Shown: positions 63,481-64,000 of the stretch, piece after piece | Numbering within the stretch: position 1 is the first letter of the stretch | Layout of the letters: each line of letters starts with the position of its first letter | DNA from: Pectinophora gossypiella | Lineage: Eukaryota > Arthropoda > Insecta > Lepidoptera > Gelechiidae | Assembly (NCBI RefSeq): GCF_024362695.1 | Contig: NC_065419.1 | Coordinates: 9,672,678-9,736,677, forward strand | Length of the DNA stretch: 64,000 bases | Direction of reading: 5' to 3' | Position numbers and translations under genes: made by a program | The notes under the pieces: generated by a model | Databases searched by the model: none | Told to the model about the DNA's origin: nothing | What the model saw: the letters and a program-made list of their open reading frames with translations, nothing else

Positions 63481-64000
63481 ATTGGTCTAATCGTTTAAAA
63501 TCGTTTCTTAAAACTGGGTTGTTTTTATCGTCTACGTTACATATTTTTTCGTAGCTAATTCGTAGCATATTGCTACGACGACGTAGTAGCGTTTTTTGTA
63601 AATACAAGATATTACTGCGAAGCACTTTCGTAGCTTTATAGACAGGAGTTGAGAAAGAAAACTGTTTTTCTTTCCATTATTAAAATTTTCATCCTTTAAA
63701 AAACCAACAAGTGGACTTAACAAGATAAATTACCCTTACAACGAGGATTACCAAAGAAAATTACATACAAACATAATTTAAAAAGAACACAATAGAAAGC
63801 CATTTTTATCTTCAATTTACTCCGAGCAATGGAAGTTGATTTGATTTGTGATTGGTATAACATTTCGAAGCAGCACAAGTGCTTAACCATAATTTTACGT
63901 CCAATAATGTTCCTCCGTACAATCCTGAACCTTATTTATATGACGCTTAGTTATTAAAAGTTAGAAGTGTTGTTTTCTGCTGGTATTTGAGTTTGTTAGC
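63481..64000. other. No gene recognised
   Basis: AT-rich. CGTAGC and its inverse GCTACG cluster at 63551-63635. The minus-strand frames here have no motif. Confidence 0.35.

Overview
The window looks like non-coding nuclear DNA of a moth or butterfly (Lepidoptera). It is AT-rich. Almost every recognisable segment is a transposable element or a fragment of one: 5'-truncated LINE tails, four tRNA-headed SINE families, hairpin-forming MITEs, a short hAT-type MITE, Helitron-like 3' ends ending in CTAG before T, and microsatellites. The lineage call rests on this combination of repeats and is an inference; no marker gene is present. No bacterial, viral or organellar gene, rRNA, functional tRNA or CRISPR array was found. 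Nearly all open frames are short and arise by chance. Family labels (LINE-A, SINE1, MITE-1 and so on) are local to this report, and element boundaries come from comparing copies by eye.

Layout. 0-10.5 kb: LINE-A tail, Helitron-like end, a cluster of MITE-1 hairpins around (TA)n, a non-autonomous relative of LINE-B, a MITE-2 copy, a SINE4 fragment. 10.4-10.7 kb: a 53-bp hAT-type MITE next to a GC-rich minus-strand segment that encodes a signal peptide between good splice sites. That segment is the only convincing host coding exon. 11-25 kb: repeats separated by unique AT-rich DNA, with a reverse-transcriptase C-terminus at 18 kb, a complete SINE4 at 19.3 kb and a complete SINE3 at 20.3 kb. 25-40 kb: MITE-2, MITE-3, a complete SINE1 with 9-bp target duplication, a Helitron-like element with internal tandem units, a pair of inverted SINE1 tails, a second long LINE-A tail, MITE-6, and a 409-bp fold-back element with two 139-bp arms. 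40-54 kb: MITE-1, LINE-B and LINE-C ORF ends, SINE2, a minisatellite, SINE4, MITE-5, then a dense block of nested and rearranged SINE1 copies. 54-64 kb: mostly unique DNA, then another block of LINE-B, SINE1, SINE2 and SINE3 copies.

How the parts relate. Two RTE-like LINE lineages leave only the C-terminal end of their reverse-transcriptase ORF. Non-autonomous families in the same window carry those ORF-end sequences as their own 3' tails: SINE2 and SINE4 match LINE-C, and nB matches LINE-B. This is the expected parasite-host relationship for target-primed reverse transcription. At least six nested insertions can be read from target-site duplications and give a relative order of activity. SINE4 also carries an internal block that matches the 5S rRNA control region with exact spacing. 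There is no evidence of a new multi-gene system.
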